From an uncultured Pelagibacteraceae bacterium (GTDB taxonomy: Bacteria; Pseudomonadota; Alphaproteobacteria; Pelagibacterales; Pelagibacteraceae), in assembly GCA_902628965.1 (NCBI GenBank), contig CACOPB010000002.1, forward strand, positions 219,967-283,966: a stretch of 64,000 nucleotides of DNA, in the 5' to 3' direction. Both the position numbers and the translations under genes were made by a program. A model generated the notes under the pieces. It ran no database searches, was not told the DNA's origin, and saw nothing but the letters and a program-made list of their open reading frames with translations. Of the stretch, positions 61,181-64,000 are shown in pieces; the stretch's first letter is position 1, and each line of letters opens with the position of its first letter.

Positions 61181-61220
61181 AAAAAAGCGATTTATACGAA
61201 TATAAACCGCTTTTTTTTTT
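61181..61220 (-). terminator. Terminator downstream of formate dehydrogenase
   Basis: AAAAAAGCGATTTATA-cgaa-TATAAACCGCTTTTTTTTTT; one internal mismatch; A/T tracts on both sides. Confidence 0.75.
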
Positions 61221-61229
61221 AAATTAAAT

Positions 61230-62429
61230 TTATTTTTTCTTATATTTTGCAGCTTCCTCTGAGCCGCTTGTAGCAGATCCTTTACTGTAAGAGTGAGCAC
61301 CCATACCAGCTAATTGTCCATTTTGAACAATTAGGTATTGATTTCTTATCTCTCTACCTTCAAAGAAGCATTCTAAAATTTCTCTTACACCATCAGCATA
61401 TCTTGCTTGAGCTGATAAAGAGGTTCCAGATGTATGAGGTGTCATACCATGATGAGGCATGCTTCTCCATATATGATCATTTGGTGCGGGTTGTGGGAAC
61501 CACACATCACCAGCATAACCACTTAACTGACCACTTTCCAAAGCTTTGGCAATTGCTTCTCGATTACAAATTTTACCTCTAGCAGTGTTAACTATGTAAG
61601 CTCCTTTTTTCATTTTACTAATCATTGATTCATCAAATAGATTTTCTGTTTCAGGGTGAAGTGGACAGTTGATAGTTACCACATCACAAACTTTTACCAT
61701 TGACTCAACAGACTCATGAAAAGTAAGATTTAATTCTTTTTCAACACTTTCAGGAAGTCTATGTCTATCAAAATAATGCAAATGAACATCGAATGGTTTC
61801 ATTTTTCTTAATGCATCCAAACCAATTCTACCAGCTGCAACTGTTCCAATATGCATACCTTCAACATCATACGATCTTTGAACTGCATCTGCAATATTCC
61901 ATCCACCTTCGTTAACAATTCTATGTTGATTGTGATAATCTCTTACCATAGATACAATCATCATAACAATATGTTCAGCAACAGATCTAGAGTTACAGAA
62001 TGTAACCTCTACAACATCAATTTTGTGATCCATTGCAGCTTGCAAATCAACATGGTCTGAACCTATACCTGCAGTAATTGCCATTTTAAGATTTTTTGCT
62101 TTTTCTATTTTTTCTTTTGTTAAATAGTATGGAAAAAATGGTTGAGAGATTACTATATCTGCATCAACAATATGTTTGTCTGCTTCACATCCATCACCAT
62201 CTTTACTATTAGTTACAATTAATTCATGTCCGTTACTCTCTAAAAATTTTCTCAGACCCAATTCACCAGAAACACAACCAAGTAATTCTCCAGGTGTGAA
62301 ATCCCGTCCCTTTGGAGATGGCAGTGTCATTCCATCTGGATACTTCTCTAGTTTTGGAAGATCCGATAGTGGATAAGTTTCAGGCATACCACCTTTAGGA
62401 TCATCATATAATACACATAGTATTTTCAT
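61230..62429 (-). CDS. NAD-dependent (metal-independent) formate dehydrogenase
   Basis: KILCVLYDDPKGGMPETYP; FFPYYLTKEKIEKAKNLKMAITAGIGSDHVDLQAA; VVEVTFCNSRSVAEHIVMMIV; HTSGTSLSAQARYADG. Confidence 0.95.
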   Translation of the reverse strand: MKILCVLYDDPKGGMPETYPLSDLPKLEKYPDGMTLPSPKGRDFTPGELLGCVSGELGLRKFLESNGHELIVTNSKDGDGCEADKHIVDADIVISQPFFPYYLTKEKIEKAKNLKMAITAGIGSDHVDLQAAMDHKIDVVEVTFCNSRSVAEHIVMMIVSMVRDYHNQHRIVNEGGWNIADAVQRSYDVEGMHIGTVAAGRIGLDALRKMKPFDVHLHYFDRHRLPESVEKELNLTFHESVESMVKVCDVVTINCPLHPETENLFDESMISKMKKGAYIVNTARGKICNREAIAKALESGQLSGYAGDVWFPQPAPNDHIWRSMPHHGMTPHTSGTSLSAQARYADGVREILECFFEGREIRNQYLIVQNGQLAGMGAHSYSKGSATSGSEEAAKYKKK

Positions 62430-62507
62430 TAATACTCCTTTATTGAACTATTTTAATAAAATCAGAGATATCTAACACACTAATTGAGTTGCTAGCAAAT
62501 AAATAAT

Positions 62508-62966
62508 TTAACTTGGATATTTTTTCTTCAGGATTAGACGATTTAAAATTATTGCAAAAATTATAATAATTATTGATCCTGAGATGACTGGACTTAGCAA
62601 GTATTCAATAGAAACACCCCCAATAATAACAATTATTGGGTTTCCTCCTGCCGGAGGATGGGTAACATTAAATAGTATCATTAAACCAACCCCAAAACCA
62701 ACAGCTAGTGGAATTATGATAAATAAAGGTAGCGGAACAAAGTGCAAGAAAAACATTCCAACAATAGCAGTTAAAAGATGTCCAAAAAAAACATTTTTAG
62801 GTTGAGCGAACGGACTTTCTGGATAACCAAAAAGTAATACCATTGACGAACCAAATGAAGCAATTAGAAATATACCAAAATCTGTTTTGTAAGTTAGTAA
62901 AGTTAAAATACCAATAGTAATTATTGAGAATACTCCACCAAAGATTGATTGTTTTAAATTTCCCAT
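62508..62966 (-). CDS. HPP family integral membrane protein
   Basis: ASFGSSMVLLFGYPESPFAQPKNVFFGHLLTAIVG; NVTHPPAGGNPII. Confidence 0.93.
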   Translation of the reverse strand: MGNLKQSIFGGVFSIITIGILTLLTYKTDFGIFLIASFGSSMVLLFGYPESPFAQPKNVFFGHLLTAIVGMFFLHFVPLPLFIIIPLAVGFGVGLMILFNVTHPPAGGNPIIVIIGGVSIEYLLSPVISGSIIIIIFAIILNRLILKKKYPS

Positions 62967-62967
62967 T

Positions 62968-63369
62968 TTAGATTTTTGATACTATCTTTTCTAACGCATT
63001 AAAAGGTAAAAGAATACATTCTTTTCTTGCCGCATTTTTTTGACTTAATAATTTAGCTAGAAAACTCCATTCTTTTTTTAAATTATTCTTATTTCCGCTA
63101 AAAAAAGCGTTTGCATATTCACACAAATCTCGAATTTTTATAGTTTTAAAGTTTACTAATTTATTAGATAAAATACTTGCCGTTGCCTGACAATAAATGC
63201 ATGATTTACCCTGATAACCAAAATCAGTAATTTTTTGATTATCTATTACCAACTTAATGTATATCTCATCACCGCATAATGGATTTTTAGATTTAGAATA
63301 ATGAGTATACTTTTTAATATCTCTAAAATTCTTAGTATTTGATGCAATTTTTAATATTTCTAAATTCAT
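62968..63369 (-). CDS. SufU/NifU-N-like Fe-S scaffold protein
   Basis: NPLCGDEIYIKL, GKSCIYCQATASILSNKL, ARKECILLPFNALEKIV: three-Cys pattern of IscU/SufU-like proteins. Confidence 0.82.
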   Translation of the reverse strand: MNLEILKIASNTKNFRDIKKYTHYSKSKNPLCGDEIYIKLVIDNQKITDFGYQGKSCIYCQATASILSNKLVNFKTIKIRDLCEYANAFFSGNKNNLKKEWSFLAKLLSQKNAARKECILLPFNALEKIVSKI

Positions 63370-63404
63370 AAAAATTTTCTATGTTAAATATATTATATTT
63401 ATAA

Positions 63405-64000
63405 ATGAAATCATATAACGAAGCACTTAAAATTTTAAAAAAATCACAAATAAAAATTTCTAACGAAGTAATTAAAAGTATGAGTGGTTTAAATAGAATC
63501 TGCTCGTCTAATATTTATGCAAAAAATAATTATCCTTCTGAAAATAATTCTTCACTAGATGGTTTTGCTATTAAATTAAATCACAATAAAAATGTTTTAT
63601 ATAAAAACTATAAAAAATTCAAAATTGTAGGATCTGTTTCAGCTGGATCAAAACCATATAGAAAAATTTTAAAAAAAAATGAGGCTGTAGAAATTATGAC
63701 TGGAGGTATTATGCCAAATGGTAGTAATTCAATAATACCAATCGAAGATTGCACCTTACTTAAAGATAGAAAAAATAGATATATTTTAATTAAAAAAACC
63801 TATAAAAAATTTGAGAATGTGAGATTGAAAGGATCTGATTATAAATTTAAAGATCTCGTTATTAAGAAAAATACTATAATAAACTCTAGTCATATTAAGG
63901 CTTTAAAAGTACTCGGTATTGAAAAGATTAACGTAAAAAAAAAAATAAATGTTGTTTTTTTTTCCTCTGGTAATGAAATTTCCGAAAAAAATCATATTGA
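63405..64000 (+). CDS. moeA: Molybdopterin molybdenumtransferase MoeA (partial, runs off window)
   Basis: Translated by eye: MKSYNEALKILKKSQIKIS...SSLDGFAIKL...GSVSAGSKPYRKILKKNEAVEIMTGGIMPNGSNSIIPIEDC. Confidence 0.9.
   Translation, partial: MKSYNEALKILKKSQIKISNEVIKSMSGLNRICSSNIYAKNNYPSENNSSLDGFAIKLNHNKNVLYKNYKKFKIVGSVSAGSKPYRKILKKNEAVEIMTGGIMPNGSNSIIPIEDCTLLKDRKNRYILIKKTYKKFENVRLKGSDYKFKDLVIKKNTIINSSHIKALKVLGIEKINVKKKINVVFFSSGNEISEKNHI

Noticed and set aside
1-64000. CRISPR array, prophage, transposase, integron, rRNA operon
   Set aside because: Looked for regularly spaced repeats, phage/IS genes and rRNA signatures; none seen.

Overview
AT-rich, densely packed bacterial chromosome segment with short intergenic gaps and many overlapping gene ends. 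The gene content is most consistent with a SAR11/Pelagibacterales alphaproteobacterium; this assignment is inferred from gene content and composition, not from a search. Core functions: uvrD (partial), fumC, nadA/nadC, ygfZ-like, dihydroorotase, prpE-like, dksA-like, umuDC, recA, alaS, icd, psd/pssA, rlmE, guaB/guaA, panB, a TRAP transporter, pxpABC, gcvT/gcvH/gcvP behind a tandem glycine riboswitch, selO, an NAD-dependent formate dehydrogenase, and moeA (partial). Accessory or notable content: (1) a proteorhodopsin with the blue-absorbing Gln105-type residue, followed by a terminator and then ferredoxin, ferredoxin reductase and GST genes; (2) an 8-kb co-directional cluster of GT39-like, GT2, DUF1800, DUF1501, a serine hydrolase and two polysaccharide-lyase-like secreted proteins; (3) an FAD-amine-oxidase / DUF1365 / CFA-synthase / DUF3833 / SDR / TspO cluster; (4) umuDC with an exact alphaproteobacterial LexA-type direct repeat at its start codon. 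The strongest structural observations are a 12-nt perfect complementarity between the glycine riboswitch inter-aptamer linker and the gcvT start codon, an IMP dehydrogenase lacking the Bateman (CBS) module, and an intercistronic terminator abutting the dctQ start codon. No CRISPR array, prophage, transposon or rRNA was seen.
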